The notes: generated by a model from the letters alone, not told the origin. A stretch of 50,600 nucleotides of DNA from Candidatus Thorarchaeota archaeon (GCA_016840855.1 JAEORO010000008.1:1-50600); one strand, 5' to 3'; shown: positions 18,126 to 27,288, counted from the first letter of the stretch. Translations and numbers: made by a program.

Positions 18126-18710
18126 TTACCCAGATCTTTTACTCCGATTATCATGAAGCCACACTATGACCGCTATCTCTGCGAAAATTCCTGCCAAAAG
18201 AACTCCTTCCAACTTGACGGGAGGTAGAGTTGGTTGTTTGAAGATCATCTCTTGCAAATCAACTGACCTCTCTAAACCTGTTTCTGTCCAACCGATCTCT
18301 ACAAGGACACCAGAGTCCTTGTCATAGCTTACATTCGCTGAACCACTTATTTGGAGTATACAAATCCAACAGTCATATCCATTCACTACCCATGACCCGG
18401 ATACCACCCCGCTATACTCGCCAATATCAACTGGACCTAAGAGTTCCCATGTGTCTGTATTCATCGCCAAAGGAATATCACAATAGTAATTCGCACTCAA
18501 AACCGCTCTCATGTTGTTACGACTTGTAACATAGTATAGAGTATCTAACCTCGATTCTGATGTCCAAACTGTACCACTAGTCAATACCATTTCATCGAAA
18601 TCATAGTATAGAGTCACACTCCCAAGCTCGTCTGGGTTGTCAGGAGGATTTCGGTAGATGATGAGTATACTAGCTGAACATACAAGAAGGATGCCAATAA
18701 CTACTATCAA
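18126..18710 (-). CDS. Membrane-anchored protein of unknown function
   Basis: I do not recognise this 194-residue protein. It has an N-terminal hydrophobic segment (VVIGILLVCSASILIIY), a soluble beta-rich region of about 135 residues with paired cysteines (YDCWICILQ), and a C-terminal hydrophobic segment (LEGVLLAGIFAEIAVIVWL) with a short basic tail. It should therefore expose a central domain outside the cell between two membrane anchors. The start is a TTG, and no strong ribosome-binding site is visible, so the N-terminus is uncertain. It follows the 90-residue unknown gene on the same strand. Confidence 0.6.
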   Translation of the reverse strand: MIVVIGILLVCSASILIIYRNPPDNPDELGSVTLYYDFDEMVLTSGTVWTSESRLDTLYYVTSRNNMRAVLSANYYCDIPLAMNTDTWELLGPVDIGEYSGVVSGSWVVNGYDCWICILQISGSANVSYDKDSGVLVEIGWTETGLERSVDLQEMIFKQPTLPPVKLEGVLLAGIFAEIAVIVWLHDNRSKRSG

Positions 18711-18787
18711 GACTTTATTAGAAATCTTCTATCCCCATGATTGCTTTCCTTGTGAGGCTATAAATATGATGAACAAAATTGATGGAG

Positions 18788-19060
18788 CTAGATGTTTCTC
18801 CTAGCAAGTCGCCGAGATGGTGAGAGGTTCTCTGTCAAATCTTCGACATTTTCACCACTTGGAAGATTTTGAAGTGGAAGCCTTTTACCAGTGATCTTAA
18901 AGTAAGCGTTAGCCCGAACTGCGTGTATGTATGCCATCAAGTCATTTGGTTGAGATGCAGCACCAAGAAGCAAGGCACGTCGCTTCCCAAACACATCAAG
19001 AAGTTTTTCCATTATCTTCATTGCAGTTCTATCCAAAGTAATTTTCTCAGAATCGCACAA
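18788..19060 (-). CDS. Small protein of unknown function, divergent from ABCE1
   Basis: This 90-residue protein has no family that I recognise. It is helical and basic (VFGKRRALLLGAASQP, HAVRANAYFKITGKRL). The frame begins with a TTG at 19058-19060; an ATG at 19021 would give a 77-residue form starting MKIMEKLL. The TATA-like TATATA at 19100-19105 is about 40 bases upstream and could serve both this gene and ABCE1. The coding call rests on context and composition. Confidence 0.5.
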   Translation of the reverse strand: MCDSEKITLDRTAMKIMEKLLDVFGKRRALLLGAASQPNDLMAYIHAVRANAYFKITGKRLPLQNLPSGENVEDLTENLSPSRRLARRNI

Positions 19061-19099
19061 AAGGATTGTTATCGAGTCATTCGCACTCAGCCAAAGTGC

Positions 19100-19105
19100 T
19101 ATATA
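19100..19105. promoter_or_regulatory. TATA-like box between ABCE1 and the small divergent gene
   Basis: TATATA lies 51 bases before the ABCE1 ATG at 19156, leaving room for a leader of about 25 bases that contains AGGTG (19139-19143). The same self-complementary box is 40 bases from the TTG at 19060 on the other strand. Confidence 0.4.
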
Positions 19106-19155
19106 CTCTCCAAAAACATCCTCCGATAGCTTCTCCGCAGGTGTTGACGCTTCAA

Positions 19156-20976
19156 ATGCGCATCGCGATAATTGACAAGTTCAGATGCAGACCAAAAGAC
19201 TGCACTCATGAGTGCCAGCGGTTCTGTCCGCGAGTCAGAACTGGTGATGAGACCGTCATCTTTCCTGATGGCCAGGACAAACCACCAGTCATAGTGGAAT
19301 CTCTATGTTCAGGTGAGGCTATCTGTGTCAAGAAGTGTCCATACAGTGTCATTCGAATCGTTAACCTGCCTGAGGAGCTTGAGAGCGATACTAGCCATCG
19401 CTATAGCGTAAATGGGTTCAAGCTTTTCAGACTCCCCATTCCGAAAGATGGTCAGGTGCTCGGTCTCATTGGACCAAATGGTGTTGGGAAGACAACTGCA
19501 ATACGCATTCTTGCTGGCGAGATGCCTCCAAATCTAGGACGGTTTGATAATCCTCCTGGGTGGGATGAGATTATTCCAGCATTTCGTGGTTCTGAGCTGC
19601 AACCTTTCTTTGAAAAGATTCAGGCTGGTTCACTTGTCCCCATACTGAAACCTCAGAACATCACCGATCTTCCCAAGGTCAAAGACCTTGCAGATAGACC
19701 TATCAGCGAACTTCTGGAATCATCTGACTCATCAGGTCGCTTGAAGGAACTCAAAGATGACATGAACCTTAATGAGATTTGGGACCGACCAATCAAATAT
19801 CTTAGTGGGGGCGAGCTGCAACGAGTCGCAGTAACCGCAGCCATCGTACGTGATGGCGACATCTATTTCTTTGACGAACCGACAGCATACCTTGACGTAC
19901 GAGAACGCCTTCGGATGGCTCGTGCAATTAGGAAGTTGACCTCTCTTGGAAAGACTGTGATTGTTGTAGAGCACGACCTTTCAATTCTCGACTATGTTTC
20001 AGATTTGGTTTGTATGTTCTATGGAAATCCCGGTGTTTATGGAATTGTATCACATCCACATGGAACTCGTGTCGGAGTGAATATCTTTCTTGATGGATTC
20101 ATCCCTGATGAGAACATGCGTTTTCGCGATACAGCGATCTCTTTCAAAGGAATGACTGCGGATGATGACGGGTATCTCTCACGAGAAGCTATGATCGAAT
20201 ACGGGGACATGAGGAAGAGCTTTGAGGACTTCACCCTTGAAATAAAGGGCAGTCGTGTTTCGAAAGGTCAGATTGTTGGCATTCTAGGTCCAAATGGAAT
20301 TGGCAAGACTACGTTTGTTAGGATGCTTGCGGGAGAATTAGATCCTGACGAAGGCGAAGCACCTAAGAAGACGGTCACTGGTTTAGACCTTAAAATCAGT
20401 TACAAACCACAGTACATCCCAACAGATTTTGAAGGTAATCTGAGAATGTATCTTCGGGCAGCTGGTGGCTCTAAGATTGACTCTGCTGATTTCAAAACTT
20501 CAGTGATTAATAAGCTTGAACTTGAACATCTTTTAGAACACCAAATCCAAGACCTTAGCGGAGGCGAATTGCAGAGAGCAGCCATAGCTGCATGTCTTGC
20601 TCGAGAAGCTGACATTTACCTACTTGATGAACCATCTGCATTTCTGGACATTGAACAGAGACTTGCGAGTTCACGTGCCATTCAGAGGATGGTCAGAACC
20701 AGTATGAAGACAGCATTCATAGTTGAGCACTCTATATTGATGGCTGACTATCTTAGTGATAGTCTTGTGGTGTTTGGAGGTATTCCTGGCAGATCTGGTG
20801 TAGCGTCTTCCGTTAGAACACTTCGAAATGGAATGAATATGTTCCTGAAAGAAATGGGTGTGACTTTCAGAAGAGACCCTCAGACTGGACGACCACGGGT
20901 CAACAAGGATGGTTCAAAATTAGACTCGCAGCAGAAGGCATCTGGCGAGTACTACTATGTAGGTAAGGGTGAGTAG
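19156..20976 (+). CDS. abce1: Ribosome recycling factor ABCE1 (Rli1)
   Basis: This 606-residue twin-ATPase splits ribosomes after termination. The N-terminal Fe-S domain has CRPKDCTHECQRFCP (all four cysteines of the first set) and then LCSGEAICVKKCP, where the usual second cysteine of CxxCxxCxxxC is a glutamate (E54). ATPase 1 has GPNGVGKTT, LSGGELQR and FFDEPTAYLD; ATPase 2 has GPNGIGKTT, LSGGELQR and LLDEPSAFLD. Both signatures are intact, so the ATPase should work. The frame is open 30 codons further up, but the family N-terminus MRIAIIDKFRC and the AGGTG site at 19139-19143 fix the start. It converges with the next gene, leaving a 1-base gap. Confidence 0.95.
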   Translation: MRIAIIDKFRCRPKDCTHECQRFCPRVRTGDETVIFPDGQDKPPVIVESLCSGEAICVKKCPYSVIRIVNLPEELESDTSHRYSVNGFKLFRLPIPKDGQVLGLIGPNGVGKTTAIRILAGEMPPNLGRFDNPPGWDEIIPAFRGSELQPFFEKIQAGSLVPILKPQNITDLPKVKDLADRPISELLESSDSSGRLKELKDDMNLNEIWDRPIKYLSGGELQRVAVTAAIVRDGDIYFFDEPTAYLDVRERLRMARAIRKLTSLGKTVIVVEHDLSILDYVSDLVCMFYGNPGVYGIVSHPHGTRVGVNIFLDGFIPDENMRFRDTAISFKGMTADDDGYLSREAMIEYGDMRKSFEDFTLEIKGSRVSKGQIVGILGPNGIGKTTFVRMLAGELDPDEGEAPKKTVTGLDLKISYKPQYIPTDFEGNLRMYLRAAGGSKIDSADFKTSVINKLELEHLLEHQIQDLSGGELQRAAIAACLAREADIYLLDEPSAFLDIEQRLASSRAIQRMVRTSMKTAFIVEHSILMADYLSDSLVVFGGIPGRSGVASSVRTLRNGMNMFLKEMGVTFRRDPQTGRPRVNKDGSKLDSQQKASGEYYYVGKGE

Positions 20977-20977
20977 T

Positions 20978-21403
20978 TCAAGAACCCTGAGTATGGTATG
21001 AATGACAAGGTAAAGCCAACTCTGGTGTGTGCCAATAATGTTTGCTAGAACCATTTACAGTGACCCGATTCATATTGCTGCAAAAGACCCATTGACGACG
21101 ATGTACAATGGCTGTTTTTGTGCAATGATTACAATTCTGACAATGTGATGACGGTTTAATACACTGAACAATCTTCTTCTCCTCGTCTGTTGGTCTAATG
21201 TTCAATAAAGGTGGGGATTTGATTGAGGAGTACATCCGAGGAGGTATCGATGCAGCCTTTATCGAATTTACATCTTTCCCTAGTATTTCGGAGAGTAAAC
21301 TGTCTAGATTGATTCTCTTAAGAAATCTAGGACGATTTACAATATAGGAGAGTGGTACAAGACTGAAGAATAGAAGAAGAATCAGGAAGGGTTCTATGAT
21401 CAT
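20978..21403 (-). CDS. Cys-rich protein with N-terminal membrane segment, unknown
   Basis: This 141-residue protein has an N-terminal hydrophobic segment (IIEPFLILLLFFSLVPLSYI), a linker, and a C-terminal cysteine cluster (CIKPSSHCQNCNHCTK, then VFCSN and a last CHSYH) that could bind zinc. I know no family for it. An ATG 12 codons earlier (21439) is in frame, but the ATG at 21403 is preceded by GGGGAG at good spacing, and a TTTATAA box near 21443-21449 suits that start. Whether it is a real gene is uncertain; the cysteine pattern and membrane segment argue for it. Confidence 0.5.
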   Translation of the reverse strand: MIIEPFLILLLFFSLVPLSYIVNRPRFLKRINLDSLLSEILGKDVNSIKAASIPPRMYSSIKSPPLLNIRPTDEEKKIVQCIKPSSHCQNCNHCTKTAIVHRRQWVFCSNMNRVTVNGSSKHYWHTPELALPCHSYHTQGS

Positions 21404-21603
21404 TGTTATGAAACTCCCCAACGGAGCAATTAGTGCCATTGTTATAAATTCTGTGGAGTTTCATGTGCTTTGAGCAGTTTGGATATTTCCACCCCGCTTG
21501 GTTATTGCCAATCTTGGAGTCTTCTTAGTCCGCGAAAGCGTTATTTTTCCGGCAATGGAACCCTTTTTCTTTTCGGTACTGCAATAAAGACAGGTATTGC
21601 TTT

Positions 21604-22428
21604 CTATCTTAGTTTTCGACTCCAGTGCTTTTTGTCTGCTTTCTCCAAGTCCATTTCAGCCAATATTTTCACTGCCTCATTTCCACACTTGATTACTTCT
21701 GTTTCTCCTTTCACTGCAAATTCATCACGTACTCTGTTTGCGTATACTGCACATGCTGCACCTGTCCTGAATCCGTAAATGTTGCCCAGTGTGAAAAGCG
21801 TCGCTGCTTCCATCTCGAAATTGGCCACGTTAGAACTTGTGAGGTCTTTGATTAGGGTTTCACTCATGTTTTGTGTATAGCCCCCGAAACCAGGACGAGA
21901 TTGTCCAAGATAGAAGGAGTCAGTTGAGGCTGAGATTCCAAGATGATATTTAACTCCAAGAGTTTCTGCTGCTTCTATAAATGCTAGAATGATCTCATAG
22001 GATGCTGCTGCTGGATATTCAGGTCTTACATACTGCTTGCTTGTGCCCTCTAAACGAACAGCAGCAGTTGAGATGATGATGTCACCAATTTCAATCTCTT
22101 CTTTCAAAGTTGCACATGAACCAACGCGAAGAAATGTATCTGCTCCAACATTTGCTAATTCTTCGACTACAATAGCTGTTCCCGGACCGCCAATACCTGT
22201 TGAACATGCTGAAATATCTGCACCTTTGAATTTTCCAGTGTGTGTGACGAACTGCCTGTGAACAGCTACTTCCCTTGCCTTATCCCAGAGCGAGCTAATT
22301 CTCTCTACCCTTTGAGGGTCTCCAGGAAGAAGCACGGACTTTGCCACATCACCCTCCTTCAGTTCAAGGTGATACTGCTCTCTCTTTTCTGTGGTTGGTC
22401 GCGTTGCAGAAATCTTCTTGTTAGTCAT
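21604..22428 (-). CDS. udp: Uridine phosphorylase (nucleoside phosphorylase family)
   Basis: This 274-residue enzyme should split uridine or a related nucleoside with phosphate to give base and ribose 1-phosphate. Family landmarks are SVLLPGDPQRVERI near the N-terminus (phosphate-binding GDP), STGIGGPGTAIVVEEL, LRVGSCATL (phosphate site), and NFEMEAATLFTLG near residue 200, where the E-M-E motif contacts the ribose. The ATG follows GAGGTGATT at good spacing. It is divergent from the aldolase gene, and the membrane/Cys-rich gene follows downstream. It could feed pentose phosphate carbon into central metabolism. Confidence 0.9.
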   Translation of the reverse strand: MTNKKISATRPTTEKREQYHLELKEGDVAKSVLLPGDPQRVERISSLWDKAREVAVHRQFVTHTGKFKGADISACSTGIGGPGTAIVVEELANVGADTFLRVGSCATLKEEIEIGDIIISTAAVRLEGTSKQYVRPEYPAAASYEIILAFIEAAETLGVKYHLGISASTDSFYLGQSRPGFGGYTQNMSETLIKDLTSSNVANFEMEAATLFTLGNIYGFRTGAACAVYANRVRDEFAVKGETEVIKCGNEAVKILAEMDLEKADKKHWSRKLR

Positions 22429-22538
22429 ATGAAATCACCTCTATCAGGCGTCAACACAACGATTTGTTACTTTCGTATCACTCGCTAAGCATATAGGGGA
22501 AAGCATCTTCTAGTGAAGAATGTTTGGAGTCAATTAAC

Positions 22539-23435
22539 ATGTCAAAGCTCGACGATTTACACCATCTGAATTTGGGAAAGCGGACACGACTTCATAGAAT
22601 GATGTATGAACATGGTCCTGGAAATGGAAAACTCCTGATATTGCCCATTGATCAAGGGCTGGAGCACGGTCCAGTTGATTTCTTCACTGAGCATGATTGT
22701 CTGAATCCAGAATATCAGTTCAGACTTGCAGTGGAAGGAGGATATTCCGCCATAGCCTTGCATTTAGGGTTGGCTGAAAAGTATGGTCCTAAATTTGCTG
22801 GAAAGATACCTATCGTACTAAAAATCAATGGAAAGACACGTATCCCTCCTGCAAATGAACCAGTATCACCGATGACCGGATCAGTAGAAGACGCTGTCCG
22901 AATTGGTGCTGATGCTGTTGGATACACACTTTACGTAGGAAGTCCAAAACAACATATCGACTTCACACAGTTTCGAAAAGTAAAGAAAGATGCTGAACGT
23001 TATGGAATGCCAATAATTGTTTGGGCATATCCAAGAGGCGATGCTGTTGAGGCAAGAGGAGGTCGTGACTCTTTATATGCGATAGATTATGCGGCTAGGG
23101 TGGCGAATGAACTTGGAGCTGATATTGTCAAGCTCAATGTGCCAATGACGAGCGCAAAGAGTAGGTCTATACAGCCACCGCCCTATGACACACTCAACCT
23201 CAGTACTGAGGAAATGGTGGCAAAAGTGGTGCGTTCAGCAGGCAAGGCATTGGTCATGTTTTCAGGAGGCGGAATGGTAACTGATGATGAAGTCATCGAA
23301 CGCGCTAAGATATGTATAGAACAAGGTGCTTCTGGACTGATCTTTGGTCGGAATCTATGGCAAAGGGACTGGGATGATGCTCTGAAGATGACCAAGACCC
23401 TCAAGGACATCATTTTGCAGGTCAAAGAATCATAA
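22539..23435 (+). CDS. Archaeal class I fructose-1,6-bisphosphate aldolase (DhnA family)
   Basis: This 298-residue Schiff-base aldolase should interconvert fructose 1,6-bisphosphate and triose phosphates. Typical features are LILPIDQGLEHGPVDF near the N-terminus, IVWAYPRGD in the middle and ADIVKLNVPMTS with the presumed Schiff-base lysine, followed by FSGGGMVTD (phosphate binding) and GLIFGRNLWQRD. The frame opens at a TTG (22524), but GGAG at 22526-22529 precedes the ATG at 22539 at good spacing. The FBP aldolase/phosphatase gene lies 117 bases downstream. Confidence 0.9.
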   Translation: MSKLDDLHHLNLGKRTRLHRMMYEHGPGNGKLLILPIDQGLEHGPVDFFTEHDCLNPEYQFRLAVEGGYSAIALHLGLAEKYGPKFAGKIPIVLKINGKTRIPPANEPVSPMTGSVEDAVRIGADAVGYTLYVGSPKQHIDFTQFRKVKKDAERYGMPIIVWAYPRGDAVEARGGRDSLYAIDYAARVANELGADIVKLNVPMTSAKSRSIQPPPYDTLNLSTEEMVAKVVRSAGKALVMFSGGGMVTDDEVIERAKICIEQGASGLIFGRNLWQRDWDDALKMTKTLKDIILQVKES

Positions 23436-23552
23436 TTCCCATTTGCGTGCTTTTGCCTCAGATAAGAACTATTATATGGGTAAAGAATAGCCGAAGGACA
23501 CAGCGAGCTTCTGTTCTGGAGCTCTACTATCAAGATACGGAGCGAGTTTCTG

Positions 23553-24701
23553 ATGGTTGAAACTACCATTAGCGTAATTAAAGCAGATATTGGGTCACTG
23601 GCTGGTCATGTCATCGTACCTGATTTTCTATTCGAATTAGCACGAAGAGAGTTGAAAGAGGCAGTCGATAAGAAAATCATCAAAGACTTCCATGTTGCTA
23701 ATGCTGGTGACGATCTCGAATTAATAATGACTCACAATAAAGGTGAGGGTGCTGAGGACGTTCACAAGCTAGCTTGGGAAACCTTCATGAAGGGTACTGA
23801 GCTTGCTCGTGAAAAGAAAATCTATGCAGCTGGGCAGGACATGCTTGCTGACACCTTTAGTGGTAATGTGAAAGGAATGGGTCCTGGCTCAGCAGAGATG
23901 GTGATTGAAGAACGCCGATCTGAACCTATTGCAGTATTTATGGCTGACAAGACAGAACCAGGTGCATTCAACCTTCCACTCTACAGAATATTTGCTGATC
24001 CATTCAACACTGCAGGTCTTGTTATTGACCCTAATCTTCACGATGGTTTTAGATTCATCATTCAGGACATTATGAAGGATGTTCCCTGTTTCATTGATAT
24101 GAAAACACCCGAGGAGTCTTACGATGTTCTTGCACTTCTTGGAAGCACAGGTCGTTATACAATAAAGAAGATCTATCGTGCAGATGGAATGATCACAGCA
24201 TCAGTCAGTACTGACAAACTGCATGCTGTTGCTGGTAAGTATGTTGGCAAAGATGACCCTGTAGCAATTGTTAGGGCTCACTCAGGACTTCCTGCAATGG
24301 GTGAAGTACTTGAAGGATTCACTTTACCACATCTGGTTGCAGGGTGGATGCGTGGATCACACGCAGGACCACTTCTTCCTGTAAGCCTCAAAGACTCACG
24401 ATGCACTCGGTTTGATGGTCCTCCACGTGTTGTCGGACTTGGATTTCAAGTTGCCAATGGCATGCTTGTTGGCCCTGTAGACCTATTCGACGATGTGGCA
24501 TTCGATATCACACGACAAAGAGGTATGGAGATTGCTGATTACCTAAGACGCACTGGCCCCTTCCAACCTCATCGACTTGGTGAGCATGAGATGGAATACA
24601 CCACCTTACCAAAAGTACTCACACGATGTGAGAATCGGTTTGTTGAGGAAGAGATCGTGCCCAAAGGTACGGCCAAAGATACCTCTAGCTCAGCAGAGTA
24701 A
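23553..24701 (+). CDS. fbp: Bifunctional fructose-1,6-bisphosphate aldolase/phosphatase
   Basis: This 382-residue enzyme combines triose phosphate condensation and FBP dephosphorylation, a one-way step of archaeal gluconeogenesis. The N-terminus TTISVIKADIGSLAGH holds the metal-binding aspartate. Other family stretches are AGDDLELIMTHN, GQDMLADTFSGNVKGMGPG, FADPFNTAGLVIDP and GRYTIKKIYRADG, where the Tyr and Lys used for aldol chemistry are expected, then RFDGPPRVVGLGFQ. Length is normal. Beside a class I aldolase it gives the cell both a reversible and a gluconeogenic route between triose phosphates and fructose phosphates. Confidence 0.95.
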   Translation: MVETTISVIKADIGSLAGHVIVPDFLFELARRELKEAVDKKIIKDFHVANAGDDLELIMTHNKGEGAEDVHKLAWETFMKGTELAREKKIYAAGQDMLADTFSGNVKGMGPGSAEMVIEERRSEPIAVFMADKTEPGAFNLPLYRIFADPFNTAGLVIDPNLHDGFRFIIQDIMKDVPCFIDMKTPEESYDVLALLGSTGRYTIKKIYRADGMITASVSTDKLHAVAGKYVGKDDPVAIVRAHSGLPAMGEVLEGFTLPHLVAGWMRGSHAGPLLPVSLKDSRCTRFDGPPRVVGLGFQVANGMLVGPVDLFDDVAFDITRQRGMEIADYLRRTGPFQPHRLGEHEMEYTTLPKVLTRCENRFVEEEIVPKGTAKDTSSSAE

Positions 24702-24760
24702 GAGAGAGTAGGACATTCCGTTCCTTTCTTGCATATGAAAAATAGGAAGTAGGTGCCTAG

Positions 24761-25051
24761 CTAACCAGTCCTCTTGATGATGTGATAACCGAACTCCGTT
24801 TTCACTGGCTCTCGTGTCATCGCTCCAACACTCAGCGCAAACGCAGCCCTTTCAAACTCAGGCACCATCTGCCCTTTAGTGAACCAACCTAGGTCTCCGC
24901 CTCTCTTTTTCGAAGAGCAGGAGCTATATTGCTTTGCTATTTGTCCAAAATCCTCGCCCTCTGCAATCCGGGTAATCAATGCGAGGGCTTGACTGTGCTT
25001 GTCTACCAAGATATGGCTTGCACGAATCTTGCCACCTTTTCCTTTCGACAT
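24761..25051 (-). CDS. Parvulin-type peptidyl-prolyl isomerase
   Basis: This 96-residue single-domain parvulin should speed cis-trans isomerisation at proline bonds. The sequence has IRASHILVDKHSQAL at the N-terminus, FGQIAKQYSSCSSKKRGGDL in the middle, GWFTKGQMVPEFERAAFAL and FGYHIIKRTG at the end, all standard parvulin landmarks, including the two active-site histidine regions. There is no signal peptide, so it is cytoplasmic. The frame extends 13 codons upstream, but AGGTGAT precedes the ATG at 25051 at good spacing, which decides the start. Confidence 0.9.
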   Translation of the reverse strand: MSKGKGGKIRASHILVDKHSQALALITRIAEGEDFGQIAKQYSSCSSKKRGGDLGWFTKGQMVPEFERAAFALSVGAMTREPVKTEFGYHIIKRTG

Positions 25052-25175
25052 GAAAATCACCTTGAGTGCGAAGTTCACAAATATATGCACTTTCTTAAAC
25101 TTGTCCGATGATTCACCAAACCGAGATTTTATGTCGAGTCAAGTTATTACCTAGATTCTTGAAGGTTGATGCTAA

Positions 25176-26216
25176 ATGAAAGCAACAGTATTCCACGAGC
25201 ATGGTCCTTCGGAAGTGTTGAAGTATGAAGATTTTCCTGACCCAGAAACGGGTCCTGACCAAGTGCTTGTAGATGTAAAAGCAGTGGCGCTTAATCATCT
25301 TGACCTATTTGTGCGAGGTGGGATTCCTGGTCTCAAACTGGAGATGCCCCACATTCTCGGCAGTGACATATCTGGAGAGGTTAAGGAGGTAGGAAGCAAA
25401 ATCAAAGCAGACTTTCAGCCTGGTCAAAAAGTTGTCATTGACCCAGGCAGTTCTTGTGGGGTGTGTGAGTATTGTATCCGTGGAGAAGAGTCACTTTGTG
25501 CTGATTATGGAATCATTGGAGAGCACTATCGTGGAGGGTATGCAGATCTCATTTCAGTTGACGCTCAAAATGTAATCTCTATCCCTGAAAATACCAAGCT
25601 CGACTTCAATCAAGCAGCTGCTGCTCCGTTGACCTTTATGACAGCATGGCGTATGTTGATATCTAAAGCGCGAATAAGACCAGGTGATGATGTATTGGTA
25701 CTTGGGATTGGGGGAGGAGTGGCTATTGCTGCGCTCCAGATTGCTAAGCTTGCAGGAGCTCGTGTGATTGTTACAAGTTCTTCTGATGAGAAGTTAGAAA
25801 AAGCAATTGATCTGGGTGCTTCAGTTGGGATAAATCATCGTGATAATCCAGACTTTCACAAGGAAGTATGGAAACTAACAAATCGTCGAGGCGTGGACAT
25901 TGTGGTTGATTCCGTCGGAGAAGCTACTTGGGAAAAAAGCCTTAGAAGTCTAACAAAAGGTGGGCGATTAGTTACTTGTGGAGCGACATCTGGTCCAAAT
26001 GCAATAACTAATGTCAACTTGGTATTCTGGAAACAACTCGAAATAATGGGTTCAACAATGGGGAGTCGTTCAGAACTTCGTGATGTCCTGAAGCTTGTTT
26101 GGAATGATGAGCTTAAACCGATTGTGGATCGTGTTTTACCTCTATCTAAAGCTAAAACTGCTCATGAGGTGCTAGAAAGAGGTGCGCAATTCGGTAAGAT
26201 TGTCCTAAAACCATGA
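25176..26216 (+). CDS. Zinc-binding medium-chain dehydrogenase/quinone oxidoreductase-like
   Basis: This is a 346-residue medium-chain reductase. The structural zinc site CGVCEYCIRGEESLC is intact (about residues 90-104). The catalytic zinc ligands seen in alcohol dehydrogenases are not: the usual Cys region reads ALNHLDLFVRGGIPG, and the usual GHE reads LGSDISG. The nucleotide fold has VLVLGIGGGVAIAALQIA near residue 175. This fits the known subfamily of zinc-containing quinone-oxidoreductase-like reductases. The substrate is unknown. An AAGGTTGAT site precedes the ATG. It diverges from the parvulin gene. Confidence 0.82.
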   Translation: MKATVFHEHGPSEVLKYEDFPDPETGPDQVLVDVKAVALNHLDLFVRGGIPGLKLEMPHILGSDISGEVKEVGSKIKADFQPGQKVVIDPGSSCGVCEYCIRGEESLCADYGIIGEHYRGGYADLISVDAQNVISIPENTKLDFNQAAAAPLTFMTAWRMLISKARIRPGDDVLVLGIGGGVAIAALQIAKLAGARVIVTSSSDEKLEKAIDLGASVGINHRDNPDFHKEVWKLTNRRGVDIVVDSVGEATWEKSLRSLTKGGRLVTCGATSGPNAITNVNLVFWKQLEIMGSTMGSRSELRDVLKLVWNDELKPIVDRVLPLSKAKTAHEVLERGAQFGKIVLKP

Positions 26217-26297
26217 CCTACCTAGTAATACCCTGATACGCATCACAATCAGACACCCTTTCAAAATGTCCTTTGTATTGGAATATCTTGGTGTAGA

Positions 26298-26525
26298 ATG
26301 AGAGTCGTCACGATATGTCTCCCAGAGTCCTACGTTGAAGGTGTGGACGAACTAATTGTCCAGAACAAATACCCCAATCGATCAGAAGTCATTAGAATTG
26401 CTATACGTGATTTACTTGTTGATGAGCTCTGGGGTGATCGTAAGCCCTCTAACAATCTGCCTCTTGTTGCACAACTTCAGAAACTTACACAAGTGCAGGA
26501 CCTGCAAACTCAGCCGTCAAGGTAG
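26298..26525 (+). CDS. Ribbon-helix-helix (CopG/Arc family) protein
   Basis: This 75-residue protein starts with a ribbon-helix-helix: strand MRVVTICLPESYVEGVDELI, then NRSEVIRIAIRDLLVDEL. It is like the nickel-responsive or generic CopG DNA-binding family and should dimerise and bind a short operator. The C-terminus is a short tail without an obvious effector domain. No toxin-like partner gene is adjacent. The neighbour downstream begins about 100 bases later. Confidence 0.8.
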   Translation: MRVVTICLPESYVEGVDELIVQNKYPNRSEVIRIAIRDLLVDELWGDRKPSNNLPLVAQLQKLTQVQDLQTQPSR

Positions 26526-26622
26526 ATACAACTGAGCTAACTTTTTCTACAACTACATACTACAAATGCAAGAGCAAGACGGGGACAAGTATTGCTCTCT
26601 CTTGATTAGGAGCTATGCGAAT

Positions 26623-27204
26623 ATGTCAAGATTCTTCCGACGAAAAAAGAAAGATGATGAAGAAACTGAGTCAAGACCTGAGGACGATATCGCCACTGAA
26701 ATTAAAGAAGAAGTTCCAACTGAAGCTGAAGTGATTGAAGAAAAAGAAGAAGAAAAAGTCATGGAACCTGCTACCTTAGAGCCTGCACCAGAAGGCAGAG
26801 AGGATACAATCCCGTATCATGACTCGATTCAAGCTCGTTTGGTGTACATGCTTAACGATCCCGTTATGGCTGATGGTCTTGAGGGAACACACGAGTTCAT
26901 GCTCGAGTTCATGGCTATGGGTGAAAGGTTCTGGATAGCAAAAGCTCCACTCGGACAGATTGAATCCAAAGTTGGTAAAGCAACGGATGAGGATGCGCAC
27001 ATTAGAATCTCGAATGATGCGGTTGCTGAATTGCTTAATGCAGCAACTTTCTCCCATTTCTCAAAAATCTACTTGAAATACTACAAGGCCTCTGAAGCTG
27101 GAAAATTTATCAAGATTGAAGCACGAAAGCCAATCACTGATTTGAACCGAAGAGGATATGCTCGGGTTCCGGTCTTGAAGTTACTTATTGGTGCTGCAAG
27201 ATAA
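26623..27204 (+). CDS. Acidic-linker protein with a possible SCP2-like domain
   Basis: This is a 193-residue protein. The first residues are strongly basic (FFRRKKKDD), followed by a Glu-rich low-complexity linker to about residue 70, then a folded domain: LNDPVMADGLEGTHEF, FWIAKAPLG, AHIRISNDAVAELLNAATFS, KFIKIEARKPITDLNRRGYA. The order of strands and helices reminds me of SCP2/sterol-carrier folds, but I am not sure. The frame is open 19 codons upstream, yet AGGAG at 26608-26612 points to the ATG at 26623. Confidence 0.55.
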   Translation: MSRFFRRKKKDDEETESRPEDDIATEIKEEVPTEAEVIEEKEEEKVMEPATLEPAPEGREDTIPYHDSIQARLVYMLNDPVMADGLEGTHEFMLEFMAMGERFWIAKAPLGQIESKVGKATDEDAHIRISNDAVAELLNAATFSHFSKIYLKYYKASEAGKFIKIEARKPITDLNRRGYARVPVLKLLIGAAR

Positions 27205-27288
27205 ACTGACCCACCTGACTGACATTTCATACTAGCAATAGTTTAAAATTGGGTGTTATGTCCCTTCATGTGTTCAGGGGGTCATACC

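Noticed and set aside
25176-26216. Loss of catalytic zinc in the second dehydrogenase
   Set aside because: Structural-zinc-only reductases of the quinone oxidoreductase type are a known subfamily, so this is expected.
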